A DNA stretch of 64,000 bases, taken from the NCBI GenBank assembly GCA_031426215.1, contig JANPKU010000033.1, positions 1 to 64,000 of the forward strand. Reading direction: 5' to 3'. The DNA is from Sva-07 sp031426215 (GTDB lineage Bacteria > Actinomycetota > Acidimicrobiia > Acidimicrobiales > Ilumatobacteraceae). The notes under the pieces were generated by a model. That model ran no database searches and was not told where the DNA came from. It saw nothing but the letters and a program-made list of their open reading frames with translations. This document shows positions 33,200 through 41,571 of this stretch, in pieces. A program made the position numbers and the translations under genes. Position 1 is the first letter of the stretch; every line of letters begins with the position of its first letter.

Positions 33200-36055
33200 G
33201 TGGCTCAACCCGACGTCCTGTCGACGGTTGCACGCCGCACGATCATGACCGCGACCTTCTCGACATCGACACAGCAATCACCCGAGTTACTGAACGACAA
33301 GGTGTTGTCGGCCGACGTCGTGCGACTCACGCTCGACCAGCTGTCAGCGTCGGTGTTCCTGTACCGCCCCTTGTTCAGCGGTGACCTCATCGTCGACCTC
33401 GAGATCATCTATTGCAACAGCACCGCTCTCGCTCTGCCGGTCCACGAAGGGGTCGTACCCGGAACCTGGGCGAGCGATGTGTTCGTCGATGCACACCTTG
33501 CGTTCGACGCCGCTCAGCAGGCGTGGGAAGGTGAGGTCCCGTCGACGTACGTCATCGCTCGACACGGGGTGATCAACGGGAGCTTCGAGACCATCCGATT
33601 CGAAGTCACCACCGGCCGCGTCGGCGACCTCCTCTTGCAGACGGCGCAGGACTGCATCATCGACGACCAGCTCGCCCACAGTGAAGCTCAGCTGCGCACC
33701 GTCGTACAGTCGCTCGACGAGGCAATCGTGCTACTCGAACCCGTTGTCGACGACGACTTCCGGATCATCGACACGCGCACGATCTTCCGCAACCGACGGG
33801 CGGTGGCCCTCGACGAGCGCATTGCTGCGTTGTCGGGCGGCAGCACGATCTCACCGACGCTCGACGATGTGCGCGCCGTGTGGGCGTCGAACGAGGCCAC
33901 CATTCGTACGATCGACAACCTCGATGGCAGCGACTCCGAGCTCCCACCGCTCGTGCTCGAGGTGCGGTTGACCCGTATGGACGAACTGATCGTGCAGATC
34001 GCGACCGACCACACTCCTCGAGAACGCTCCGCTCACGCCGAGGTCGACGCCAACGTCATCCTGGCCACGACGCTCAACGCGATCGATGAAGGCGTCGGCA
34101 TCTTCGACCCGGTCCTCGACGCGGAGGGCAACGTCGTCGACTTCGTCCTCTGTGTCGCCAACACCGCGATGACCGCTGTGATCGACATCGGTGGGAGTGC
34201 CGCCGAGTTCCCGATTCTGGACGGCGATCCGATCCCGGTCGGCCTCCGTGCGCTCCAACAGCCGGGCGAACCGATCACCGTGTCGTTCTCGGTGGCATGC
34301 CCGGACCGGGTCGAGACCTGGCGGGCCAGCGTCGTCGCCGTCGGCGGGCAGGTGGTCCTGGTCGCGACGGACATCACCGAGATGCAGAACGCTCTTGCGC
34401 TGGTCACGGCATCTGAGAACACGTTGCGCACGGTCCTCGAGTCGTTGGCCGAGAGCGTCCTCGTGTTCGATTCCCACGGGCGACTCACCTATGCCAACAG
34501 CGCGTCGATCGCGCTGCTGGGCGATCACGTCGGTGACCCCGGCTACCGCCGCGCCTACGTCCTTCGCGATGTCGACGGCACGCCGCTCGCTGACGACCAA
34601 CGCCCGCTGCAGCGGGGACTTCGCGGTGAGATCGTCGAAGACCTGGTGCTGGCGGTCGAGCGGCCCGAACTCGGAGATGATCGGATCTGCCGAGTTGCGG
34701 TGCGCCCGATCGGCGGCGCAGACGCGACGTCGCCGAGCGCCGTTGTGATCTCGGCCCACGACATCACCGAGGCGACCCGCTACGACGAACAGTTGGAGTG
34801 GTTGTCGACACATTCACCCGAGACCGGTCTCCTGAACCGTCACGGCTTGATCGACGCCATGACGAACGATCGCATCAGCCAGTGCGACGACGTCGTCGCT
34901 CTGTGGATCCGATTGAGTGCACTCGACACGATCCGGCCCACGTTCGGGTTCGACGCCGGCGACGAGGTGATGAGCGCGGCGGCCGAGCGGGTCGCCGAGA
35001 TCGCCCGAGCGTTCGGCGGTATCGCCGCCCACCCGACCAACAACGAACTCGCAGTTGTCGTGCCCGGCGACCAGGACGTGGCGCGAGAGGTCGGCGAGGC
35101 CCTCGCCGCCCGACTGTCCGTCCCCATCGACGTCGCAGGTGCGACATTGCCGGTCGATCCGTCGATCGGCTACGCGGTCTCGCGGCGACGCGATGGCACT
35201 CCTGACCAGTTGCTGCATCGAGCGAAGACGGCAGCATGGACTGCTGAACGAGAAGGTGGGGGACGGGTCGGTTGGCGACCTGACCTCGGCATCCATCAGA
35301 TCCGACGCATGGAACTGCTCGGTGACGTCCCTCGGGCCATGTGCGCCGGCGAGATCTTCCTGCGGTATCAACCCAAGTTCGATGTCCAGTCCGGTCGCCT
35401 CGTCGGTGCAGAGGCGCTCGCCCGGTGGACCCGTGCCGGCGAGGGCATCGCTCCCGACGAATTCATCCCAGCGATCGAGGCCAGCGGGACAGCGTACCCG
35501 TTCACGGTCTGGGCGATCGAAGAGGCCCTGACGCAGTGGACGGAAGTTCGGCAATCACTCCCCCACGCCACCTTGTCAGTCAACGTGCCAGGCCCCCTGA
35601 TCGGCGATCGCGACTTCGTGACGGCCGTGGGGACCCTGATGAACGATCTGGATGTTCCCCCCGGACTCCTCATGCTGGAGATCACGGAGCGGACCGTCGC
35701 CGACAGCCTGGCGGCGATCGCACGGGGCATCGACCGGTTCGCGGGGCTCGGAGTCGGAATCTCGATCGACGACTTCGGTACCGGCCAGTCGTCGCTGCAA
35801 TACCTGCGACGCCTGCGACCGAGCGAGATCAAGGTCGACCGAGCCTTCGTCGCAGGCGCAGGAACCGACCCCCTCGACCACAGCGTGCTGAAAGCATGCA
35901 TCGACATCGGGCGCGCCGCAAACCTGTCGGTGTGCGTTGAGGGAGTCGAGACCGACGCGGAGCTCGATCTCCTCAAGTCACTCGGCTGCACCACCGTTCA
36001 AGGCTTCCTCCTGGCTCGCCCAGGCACCATCGCGGAACTGCTCGCCTACGCCTGA
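33200..36055 (+). CDS. PAS - degenerate GGDEF - EAL signalling protein
   Basis: A ~950-residue cyclic-di-GMP protein with no obvious membrane helix. Three or four N-terminal PAS-like sensor segments (residues ~40-560) are followed by a GGDEF domain in which the signature is replaced by HPTNNEL, so it should not make c-di-GMP. The EAL domain at the C-terminus is intact (GAEALARW, LEITERT, DDFGTGQSSL, KVDRAF, VEGVETDAE, QGFLLARP), so phosphodiesterase activity is likely. The GTG at 33200 is tentative; an ATG at 33245 is possible. It stands alone after leuD. Confidence 0.88.
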   Translation: MAQPDVLSTVARRTIMTATFSTSTQQSPELLNDKVLSADVVRLTLDQLSASVFLYRPLFSGDLIVDLEIIYCNSTALALPVHEGVVPGTWASDVFVDAHLAFDAAQQAWEGEVPSTYVIARHGVINGSFETIRFEVTTGRVGDLLLQTAQDCIIDDQLAHSEAQLRTVVQSLDEAIVLLEPVVDDDFRIIDTRTIFRNRRAVALDERIAALSGGSTISPTLDDVRAVWASNEATIRTIDNLDGSDSELPPLVLEVRLTRMDELIVQIATDHTPRERSAHAEVDANVILATTLNAIDEGVGIFDPVLDAEGNVVDFVLCVANTAMTAVIDIGGSAAEFPILDGDPIPVGLRALQQPGEPITVSFSVACPDRVETWRASVVAVGGQVVLVATDITEMQNALALVTASENTLRTVLESLAESVLVFDSHGRLTYANSASIALLGDHVGDPGYRRAYVLRDVDGTPLADDQRPLQRGLRGEIVEDLVLAVERPELGDDRICRVAVRPIGGADATSPSAVVISAHDITEATRYDEQLEWLSTHSPETGLLNRHGLIDAMTNDRISQCDDVVALWIRLSALDTIRPTFGFDAGDEVMSAAAERVAEIARAFGGIAAHPTNNELAVVVPGDQDVAREVGEALAARLSVPIDVAGATLPVDPSIGYAVSRRRDGTPDQLLHRAKTAAWTAEREGGGRVGWRPDLGIHQIRRMELLGDVPRAMCAGEIFLRYQPKFDVQSGRLVGAEALARWTRAGEGIAPDEFIPAIEASGTAYPFTVWAIEEALTQWTEVRQSLPHATLSVNVPGPLIGDRDFVTAVGTLMNDLDVPPGLLMLEITERTVADSLAAIARGIDRFAGLGVGISIDDFGTGQSSLQYLRRLRPSEIKVDRAFVAGAGTDPLDHSVLKACIDIGRAANLSVCVEGVETDAELDLLKSLGCTTVQGFLLARPGTIAELLAYA

Positions 36056-36105
36056 CCGTGCATGGCGCCTTCGCTGATTCGTCACTGAGCACTACTGTTC
36101 GCCTC

Positions 36106-36699
36106 GTGAATCCACGAGTCGTCCTCACCGCAGTCGTCATCGGTGCCGCTGCGCTCACCGCATGCGGAAGCGACGATGCCGGCGATTCCACGCCCGTCGA
36201 GACCACGGCGACGCCGTCCGATTCCACGACCGACGCTGGCGACGCGGACGGCACGACCGACGCGACCGACCCACTCAGCGCCGAGGTCATCTGTGAACGT
36301 CTGACGGTCGCGTCCGTCACTGCCGATACCGGCCTCGACGTCACGCGCGCCACGCCCGACGACTCGGCGACTCCGCAGTGCGCGTACGAGTACACGAGTG
36401 AGTCGGGCGGCGTCTCGAATCTGACCGTGGCGTCGATGCGAGCCGAAGACGTCGGCGGGCTCACGGGAAGCGACGCCTTCGATTTCGTGGTCGGAATCAA
36501 CGAGTCGATCGCCGGCGACGGCGCAGAGACCCAGGACGTGTCCGCCGGTGATGCCGCCCTGCGCTTGTCCGGGACCTCGCTCCATGTCGGAGTGGTCCAA
36601 GTCGGCGATCGGGTGCTCACGTTGATCATCCCAGTGGACGACGTGGAATCCGACGCCGTCGACAGCCTCATCGCCACGATGGCGACCACGCTCGGCTGA
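36106..36699 (+). CDS. lipoprotein, DUF3558-like
   Basis: A 197-residue lipoprotein: signal peptide and lipobox (AALTACGSD, Cys ~20), an acidic Thr/Asp-rich linker, and a ~130-residue domain with two Cys (EVICERL, PQCAYEY) that resembles actinobacterial DUF3558-type lipoproteins. Function unknown. The GTG at 36106 gives a proper signal peptide. It converges on the helicase gene. Confidence 0.7.
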   Translation: MNPRVVLTAVVIGAAALTACGSDDAGDSTPVETTATPSDSTTDAGDADGTTDATDPLSAEVICERLTVASVTADTGLDVTRATPDDSATPQCAYEYTSESGGVSNLTVASMRAEDVGGLTGSDAFDFVVGINESIAGDGAETQDVSAGDAALRLSGTSLHVGVVQVGDRVLTLIIPVDDVESDAVDSLIATMATTLG

Positions 36700-36702
36700 T
36701 GA

Positions 36703-36718
36703 TGGCGGCGAGCCGCCA
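36703..36718. terminator. hairpin between convergent genes
   Basis: TGGCGGC-GA-GCCGCCA is a 7-bp perfect inverted repeat in the 26-bp gap between the lipoprotein and helicase genes. No T-run follows, so its role as a terminator is tentative. Confidence 0.35.
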
Positions 36719-36725
36719 CGGGAGT

Positions 36726-38021
36726 TCAGCTGAGTTCGAACTCGGGGAGGTGCAGCAGGCGAGTGTCGTTCGAGAAGATCTCGATCGGCTTTTCCGTCGG
36801 TAGACGCATCCCTCGTTGCAGGATCCGCATCTGGGTGTGCTGGTTGTACTCGACCAGCGTGACCGCCCACCCGTCACGACCGGCGCGAGCCGTGCGCCCC
36901 GAACGGTGGAGGTAGTCCTTGACGTCCTTGGCCGGTTCGTAGTGGATCACTGCCCCGATGTCGTCGATGTCGATACCGCGGGCGGCGACGTCGGTGGCGA
37001 CGAGAACCGACAGCTTGCCCTCGGCAAAGCTGCGCAGGATGCGCTCACGCGCACTCTGTTGCATGTCGCCGTGCAACGGGCCGGCGTCGACACCGAGCTC
37101 CTCGAGGTTGCGGGCCACTCGGTCGCAGTTCCGCTTGGTCTGGCAGAAGACGAGCACCTTGGGGAACTGCTTGGCGATCGAGCCGATGACCTTGTCCTTG
37201 TCCATGTGGTGGACGGCGAGGAACAGGTGGTGCATCGTTCCGACGGTGTCGGTGGCCTCGTCGATCGCAACGGTGACCGGATCGGTCTGATAGTGCTTGA
37301 TCAGGTGGCCGACGTCGCCGTCGAGCGTGGCGGAGAAGAGCATCGTCTGGTTTCGGCTCGAACAGTGGCGCAGGATCCACTCGACCTGCGGGGTGAACCC
37401 GTCGTCGGCCATGCGGTCGGCCTCGTCGAGCGTGACGATCTGCATGTCGTCGAGCGACACCTCGTTCGACTTGATCAGGTCGATCAGGCGCAGCGGGGTG
37501 GCAATGACGATCTCGACGCCCTTGGCAAGTTCTTCGACCTGGTGATGTCGCGACGCACCGCCATAGACGGGTAGCACTCGCATTCCGGCATGGTGCGCAA
37601 CCGGCTCGAGCACTTCGGCGACCTGCACGGCGAGTTCACGGGTGGGGACGAGCACGAGGCCGAGGGGACGTGATGGCGCTGCCTTGTCCGTGATGCGCGC
37701 GAGCATCGGAACGCCGAACGCGAGCGTCTTACCTGAACCGGTCTTTGCCCGACCGCAGACGTCCTTGCCCGTGACCGCGACGGGAATCGCCTCGGTCTGA
37801 ATGGCGAACGGCTGAGCAAACCCGCACGCTGCGAGCCCGTCGTCGATCCGCTGCGGCACCCCCAGATCGAAGAACCCTGTCGGGGACTGCACCGGGGGAA
37901 GGACGTTGAACGATGTGAGATTCGAGGTGTTGACGTGGCCACCGTCGTACGGCTGGTCCGACGTCTGCGGGCGAGAACGCCGGCCACGAGGCGCTCCGCG
38001 TCGCGCTGTTGATTCAGTCAT
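36726..38021 (-). CDS. DEAD-box RNA helicase
   Basis: A 431-residue superfamily 2 helicase: Q motif FAQPFAIQTEAIP, Walker A AKTGSGKT, PTRELA, DEAD box LDEADRMADDG, SAT in LFSATLDGD, then HGDMQQSARERILRSF, ATDVAARGIDID and HRSGRTARAG. Motif Ib reads ATPLRL rather than TPGRL. An Arg-rich N-terminus (RRGAPRGRRSRP) may bind RNA. It probably remodels RNA or ribosome precursors. Start is the ATG at 38021; it is divergent from the leuA leader. Confidence 0.92.
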   Translation of the reverse strand: MTESTARRGAPRGRRSRPQTSDQPYDGGHVNTSNLTSFNVLPPVQSPTGFFDLGVPQRIDDGLAACGFAQPFAIQTEAIPVAVTGKDVCGRAKTGSGKTLAFGVPMLARITDKAAPSRPLGLVLVPTRELAVQVAEVLEPVAHHAGMRVLPVYGGASRHHQVEELAKGVEIVIATPLRLIDLIKSNEVSLDDMQIVTLDEADRMADDGFTPQVEWILRHCSSRNQTMLFSATLDGDVGHLIKHYQTDPVTVAIDEATDTVGTMHHLFLAVHHMDKDKVIGSIAKQFPKVLVFCQTKRNCDRVARNLEELGVDAGPLHGDMQQSARERILRSFAEGKLSVLVATDVAARGIDIDDIGAVIHYEPAKDVKDYLHRSGRTARAGRDGWAVTLVEYNQHTQMRILQRGMRLPTEKPIEIFSNDTRLLHLPEFELS

Positions 38022-38077
38022 GTTGTGCGCCAGCGTACCGGGCCTGCGCGCCACGAGCACGAGTTGCTGCCACCCGT

Positions 38078-38085
38078 GCTATCGT
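38078..38085 (+). promoter_or_regulatory. extended -10 element of the leuA leader
   Basis: TGCTATCGT reads as TG-N-TATCGT, an extended -10, with no good -35. The leader-peptide ATG starts 8 nt after it, near the expected transcription start. Confidence 0.45.
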
Positions 38086-38093
38086 TCGAACCG

Positions 38094-38126
38094 ATGTTGT
38101 GCCACGGCCTCCTTCTGCTTACGTAG
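38094..38126 (+). CDS. Leu-rich leader peptide of leuA (attenuation)
   Basis: A 10-codon frame, MLCHGLLLLT, with four consecutive Leu codons (CTC CTT CTG CTT), a fifth Leu at position 2, then TAG. It precedes a pause-type hairpin and an intrinsic terminator ahead of leuA. Ribosome stalling when charged tRNA-Leu is scarce should favour readthrough into leuA. There is no visible ribosome site, and the ATG is 8 nt past the -10, consistent with a leaderless RNA. Confidence 0.82.
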   Translation: MLCHGLLLLT

Positions 38127-38192
38127 GGCGAGCGCCACATACTCGCGTTCGCCCGCACCCCCCGCCTCTGGTCGGGGGGTTCTTGCTTTTTC
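38126..38192 (+). terminator. leuA attenuator hairpins
   Basis: The first stem (38126-38154) pairs GGGCGAGCG with CGCGTTCGCCC and starts at the leader stop codon. The second (38158-38179) pairs CCCCCCG with CGGGGGG around an 8-nt loop and is followed by TTCTTGCTTTTT, a classical intrinsic terminator. The leuA start is about 70 nt further on. Confidence 0.85.
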
Positions 38193-38263
38193 CGGCCACG
38201 TTGCCGACCGTTCTCACGTCACCATCACTCGCACCCGTCACTCGCACCATCCAGGAGAATCCG

Positions 38264-39985
38264 ATGCCTCCCCAGAACGTCACCCCGACACCGATGCCCT
38301 TCGGAAAGTACGCCCCATTCGTGCCGATCGTCCTCACCGATCGCACGTGGCCCAACGTCACGATCGACGAAGCACCCCTGTGGTGTTCGGTCGACCTGCG
38401 CGACGGCAACCAGGCCCTCATCGACCCCATGGATCCGACGCGCAAGATGCGCATGTTCGACGAGCTCGTCGCGATGGGATTCAAGGAGATCGAGGTCGGC
38501 TTCCCCTCGGCCAGCCAGCCCGACTTCGACTTCGTGCGACAGTTGATCGAGGAAGACCGCATCCCCGATGACGTCACGATCCAGGTGCTCGTGCAGTGTC
38601 GCCAGGAACTGATCGAGCGCACCTACGAATGTCTGCAGGGCGCACCGCGGGCGATCGTGCACTTCTACAACTCGACCAATCCACTGCAGCGCGAGGTGGT
38701 GTTCGGCCTCGACAAGGCCGGCATCGTCGACGTGGCCGTCAACGGCGCCAAGATGTGCCGCAAGCTCGAACCGACGGTCGGCGACACGAGGATCCGGTAC
38801 GAGTACTCGCCCGAGAGCTTCACCCTGACCGAGCCGGACTTCGCCATCGAGGTGTGCGAAGCGGTCATGGATGTCGTTGAGCCGACCCCCGACAACCCGA
38901 TCGTGCTCAACCTGCCGGCGACGGTCGAGTGCTACTCGCCCAATGTGTACGGCGACGTGATCGAGTGGTTCGGTCGAACGATCAAGCACCGCGACTCGGT
39001 GATCATCTCGTTGCATCCGCACAACGACCGCGGGTGCGGGGTCGCCGCTGCCGAGTTCGGTGTGATGGCCGGCGCCGACCGCGTGGAGGGCACGCTGTTC
39101 GGCAACGGCGAACGCACCGGCAACGTCGACATCATCACCTTGGCGATGAACCTGTTCATGAACGGCGTCGACCCGAAGCTCGACGTCGGTGACATCGACA
39201 AGCTGCGCCGAACGGCCGAGTACTGCAACCGCCTGCCGGTCCATCCCCGCCACCCCTATGCCGGCGATCTGGTGTACACGGCGTTCTCCGGCAGCCACCA
39301 GGACGCGATCAAGAAGGGCTTCGAGGCGCTCGACGCGCAGCGCGACGACGCCGGCGAGTACCCAGTCTGGGGGGTGCCGTATCTCCCGATCGATCCGGCC
39401 CATGTGGGTCGTTCGTACGAGGCGGTGATCCGCGTGAACAGCCAGTCCGGCAAGGGCGGCGTCGCCTATGTGATGAAGGCAGAGCACGGCTTCGACCTGC
39501 CCCGTCGTCTCCAGATCGAATTCTCCAAGACCATCCAGCACATCACCGAAGACAGCGGCACCGAGATCGGCCCCGGTGTGATGTGGGACGCCTTCCAGGC
39601 CGAGTACCTGCCCGCCGAGCCCAACTTCCGCCTTCGTAGCCACGAGCTGCACACCCGCACCGGCGACGACGGTGGCAACACCTCGATCCAGGCGCAGCTC
39701 GACATCGACGGTGCCGCACACTCGGTCTACGGCGAAGGTGACGGTCCGGTCGAAGCGTTCGTGGCTGCACTGGTCGCCGAGTTCGGTTCCCTGGTCGACG
39801 GGAACTTCGACGTGCTCGACTATGCCGAGCACGCCATCGGCAAGGGCGCCAACGCTCAGGCCGCCGCATACGTCGAGACCGTCACCGATGGCGGCAAGGT
39901 CCGGTGGGGTATCGGCGTCGACCCCAACATCACGACGGCCTCGCTCCGTGCCGTGCTGTGTGCGTTCGAGCGTCACCAGCGCTGA
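38264..39985 (+). CDS. leuA: 2-isopropylmalate synthase
   Basis: A 573-residue enzyme of the long actinobacterial LeuA form. It condenses 2-ketoisovalerate with acetyl-CoA, the committed step to leucine. Catalytic barrel: CSVDLRDGNQAL, SLHPHNDRGCGVAAAEFGVMAGADR, FGNGERTGNVD. C-terminal regulatory domain: IQAQLDIDGAAHSVYGEGDGPVEAF, ending GIGVDPNITTAS, the leucine-feedback fold. The ATG at 38264 has AGGAG 7 nt upstream. Expression should also be set by the Leu-rich leader just ahead. Confidence 0.96.
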   Translation: MPPQNVTPTPMPFGKYAPFVPIVLTDRTWPNVTIDEAPLWCSVDLRDGNQALIDPMDPTRKMRMFDELVAMGFKEIEVGFPSASQPDFDFVRQLIEEDRIPDDVTIQVLVQCRQELIERTYECLQGAPRAIVHFYNSTNPLQREVVFGLDKAGIVDVAVNGAKMCRKLEPTVGDTRIRYEYSPESFTLTEPDFAIEVCEAVMDVVEPTPDNPIVLNLPATVECYSPNVYGDVIEWFGRTIKHRDSVIISLHPHNDRGCGVAAAEFGVMAGADRVEGTLFGNGERTGNVDIITLAMNLFMNGVDPKLDVGDIDKLRRTAEYCNRLPVHPRHPYAGDLVYTAFSGSHQDAIKKGFEALDAQRDDAGEYPVWGVPYLPIDPAHVGRSYEAVIRVNSQSGKGGVAYVMKAEHGFDLPRRLQIEFSKTIQHITEDSGTEIGPGVMWDAFQAEYLPAEPNFRLRSHELHTRTGDDGGNTSIQAQLDIDGAAHSVYGEGDGPVEAFVAALVAEFGSLVDGNFDVLDYAEHAIGKGANAQAAAYVETVTDGGKVRWGIGVDPNITTASLRAVLCAFERHQR

Positions 39986-40005
39986 CGCGAACTACAGTCG
40001 GCGTG

Positions 40006-40386
40006 ATGGAATCGATCGCTACCGCGTTGCGCAGGACGATCCTCCTCGTTGCGCTCGCAGCAGCCGTCGGGGCGTTCGTCTCATGGCGGCGCGCCAGTAC
40101 GGCCACACCCGTTCCCAGCGCTCCACCGCAGTGGCCGCCGCTACCCGAGCAACCGATTGCTCCGACGCCCGCTCACCAGACGTCGACGACCACTGCGGCC
40201 GTTGCGGGCTGGCTCCCGCCGCTCGACGACGGTTCCACTCCGCCGAGTCATCCGATCAAGGCGAAGGCATCATCAGGGATCTTCCATGTTCCCGGCGGGC
40301 GGTTCTACGACCGCACCAAGCCCGATCGTTGCTACTCGACTGCCGCCGCCGCCGAGGCCGACGGCTACCGTCGATCGACGTCGTGA
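40006..40386 (+). CDS. small anchored protein with a GxFHxPGGxxY motif (sunset-like)
   Basis: A 126-residue protein: one N-terminal membrane helix (TILLVALAAAVGAFVSW), a Pro/Thr-rich extracytoplasmic linker, and a C-terminal motif SGIFHVPGGRFYDRTKPDRCY...AEADGYRRS. This motif, with its HxPGG, Cys and AEAxGYRxS pattern, recurs at the ends of actinobacterial secreted and membrane proteins (sunset domain); its role is unclear. It lies between leuA and a ferredoxin gene, same strand. Confidence 0.72.
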   Translation: MESIATALRRTILLVALAAAVGAFVSWRRASTATPVPSAPPQWPPLPEQPIAPTPAHQTSTTTAAVAGWLPPLDDGSTPPSHPIKAKASSGIFHVPGGRFYDRTKPDRCYSTAAAAEADGYRRSTS

Positions 40387-40452
40387 CCGAACTCCACGGC
40401 GTCACGCCCAGCACTGTGAACACGACCGCAACGACGACCAAAGGAGAATGAC

Positions 40453-40644
40453 ATGAAGGTGACCGTCGATTTCGATGTCTGCGCATCGACAGGGGCGTGC
40501 ATGCAGGTGTGCCCTGAGGTGTTCGAAGTCCGCAGCGACGGCTACCTCTACGTCCTCCAGGAGAACCCTGGTGCGGACCTCGCCGACAGGGTCCGCGAGG
40601 CCGCGGACCTCTGCCCCACTGCGGCGATCACCATCGAAGAATGA
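40453..40644 (+). CDS. small ferredoxin
   Basis: A 63-residue ferredoxin. Cluster motif CASTGACMQVCPEVFE (Cys 10, 16, 20) and a distant LCP (Cys 54). Actinobacterial [3Fe-4S] ferredoxins with this shape usually have Ala before the Pro; here the extra Cys 20 could make a [4Fe-4S] cluster. Such ferredoxins often feed cytochromes P450 but none is in the window. AAGGAG 8 nt before the ATG at 40453. The next gene, pyrF, starts 8 nt later. Confidence 0.9.
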   Translation: MKVTVDFDVCASTGACMQVCPEVFEVRSDGYLYVLQENPGADLADRVREAADLCPTAAITIEE

Positions 40645-40651
40645 CACCGAT

Positions 40652-41458
40652 GTGACCTTCCTCGGCCAGCTCGACACGTCGTGGAGCACGTCGGGGTCGA
40701 TGCTCTGTGTCGGTCTCGATCCCGACCCGGCGCGGATGCCGTTGCCGCTCGATGGCGCTCGCGATGCAACCGAGTTGTTCTGTAAGGCGATCATCGACGC
40801 CACCGCGGATTTGGTGTGCGCGTTCAAGCCGCAGATCGCCTACTTCGCGAGCCAGGGCGCGGAACACGCGCTCGAGCGGATCTGTCAGTACGTACGCGAG
40901 TCGTATCCGAACGTCACACTGATCCTCGACGCCAAACGCGGCGACATCGGCTCGACGGCCGAGCACTACGCCCGTGAAGCGTTCGGCCGGTACGGAGCCC
41001 ACGCCGTCACGGTCAATCCGTACCTCGGCACCGACTCGGTCGAGCCGTACTTCGAGCACGGCGGCGGGGTCATCGCGCTCTGCCGTACGAGCAACCCGGG
41101 CGGTGACGACATCCAGTCGCTCGTCGCCGACGGTCAGCCGGTCTACGCCCACGTCGCTCGCCTGGTGGCCGACGACTGGTCGAAGCGCGGCGACTGCGGA
41201 CTGGTGGTGGGCGCCACCTATCCGAGCGAACTGGCCAACGTCCGCGCCATCGCTCCGGATGTTCCCATTCTCGTCCCCGGTATCGGCGCGCAAGGTGGCG
41301 ACGCAGCCGCGGTCGTCGAGCACGGGGCCGACCCGAACGGCCGCGGCCTGATGGTCAGCTCGTCACGCGCGATCCTGTATGCGAGCGGAGGCTCCGACTT
41401 CGCCGAGGCCGCCCGGACCGAAGCCGAACGCACCGCCGCATCCCTCCGCCTCTGCTGA
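40652..41458 (+). CDS. pyrF: orotidine-5'-phosphate decarboxylase
   Basis: A 268-residue OMP decarboxylase of the long (mycobacterial/myxobacterial, type 2) form that makes UMP. Active-site loop LILDAKRGDIGSTA, also SMLCVGLDPDP, KPQIAYFAS, TVNPYLGTDS, GLVVGATYP and LVPGIGAQGGD. The GTG at 40652 is preferred because it follows the ferredoxin stop by 7 nt and leaves the usual N-terminus. A bidirectional terminator follows. Confidence 0.93.
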   Translation: MTFLGQLDTSWSTSGSMLCVGLDPDPARMPLPLDGARDATELFCKAIIDATADLVCAFKPQIAYFASQGAEHALERICQYVRESYPNVTLILDAKRGDIGSTAEHYAREAFGRYGAHAVTVNPYLGTDSVEPYFEHGGGVIALCRTSNPGGDDIQSLVADGQPVYAHVARLVADDWSKRGDCGLVVGATYPSELANVRAIAPDVPILVPGIGAQGGDAAAVVEHGADPNGRGLMVSSSRAILYASGGSDFAEAARTEAERTAASLRLC

Positions 41459-41491
41459 CCCGAACCGCCCCCACTCGGTCGCCCCAACCCC

Positions 41492-41539
41492 AAAATCCGT
41501 GCGGAATCGTTCACCAGGCGCACGATTCGGCACATTTTT
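41492..41539. terminator. bidirectional terminator between pyrF and serA
   Basis: GTGCGGAATCGT and ACGATTCGGCAC (11 of 12 bp paired) are flanked by AAAAT on the left and ATTTTT on the right. A U-run is therefore available in both directions for the convergent genes. Confidence 0.8.
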
Positions 41540-41571
41540 CGGGTTGCTCGGGGCGTGTCGGGGTGGCGGGC

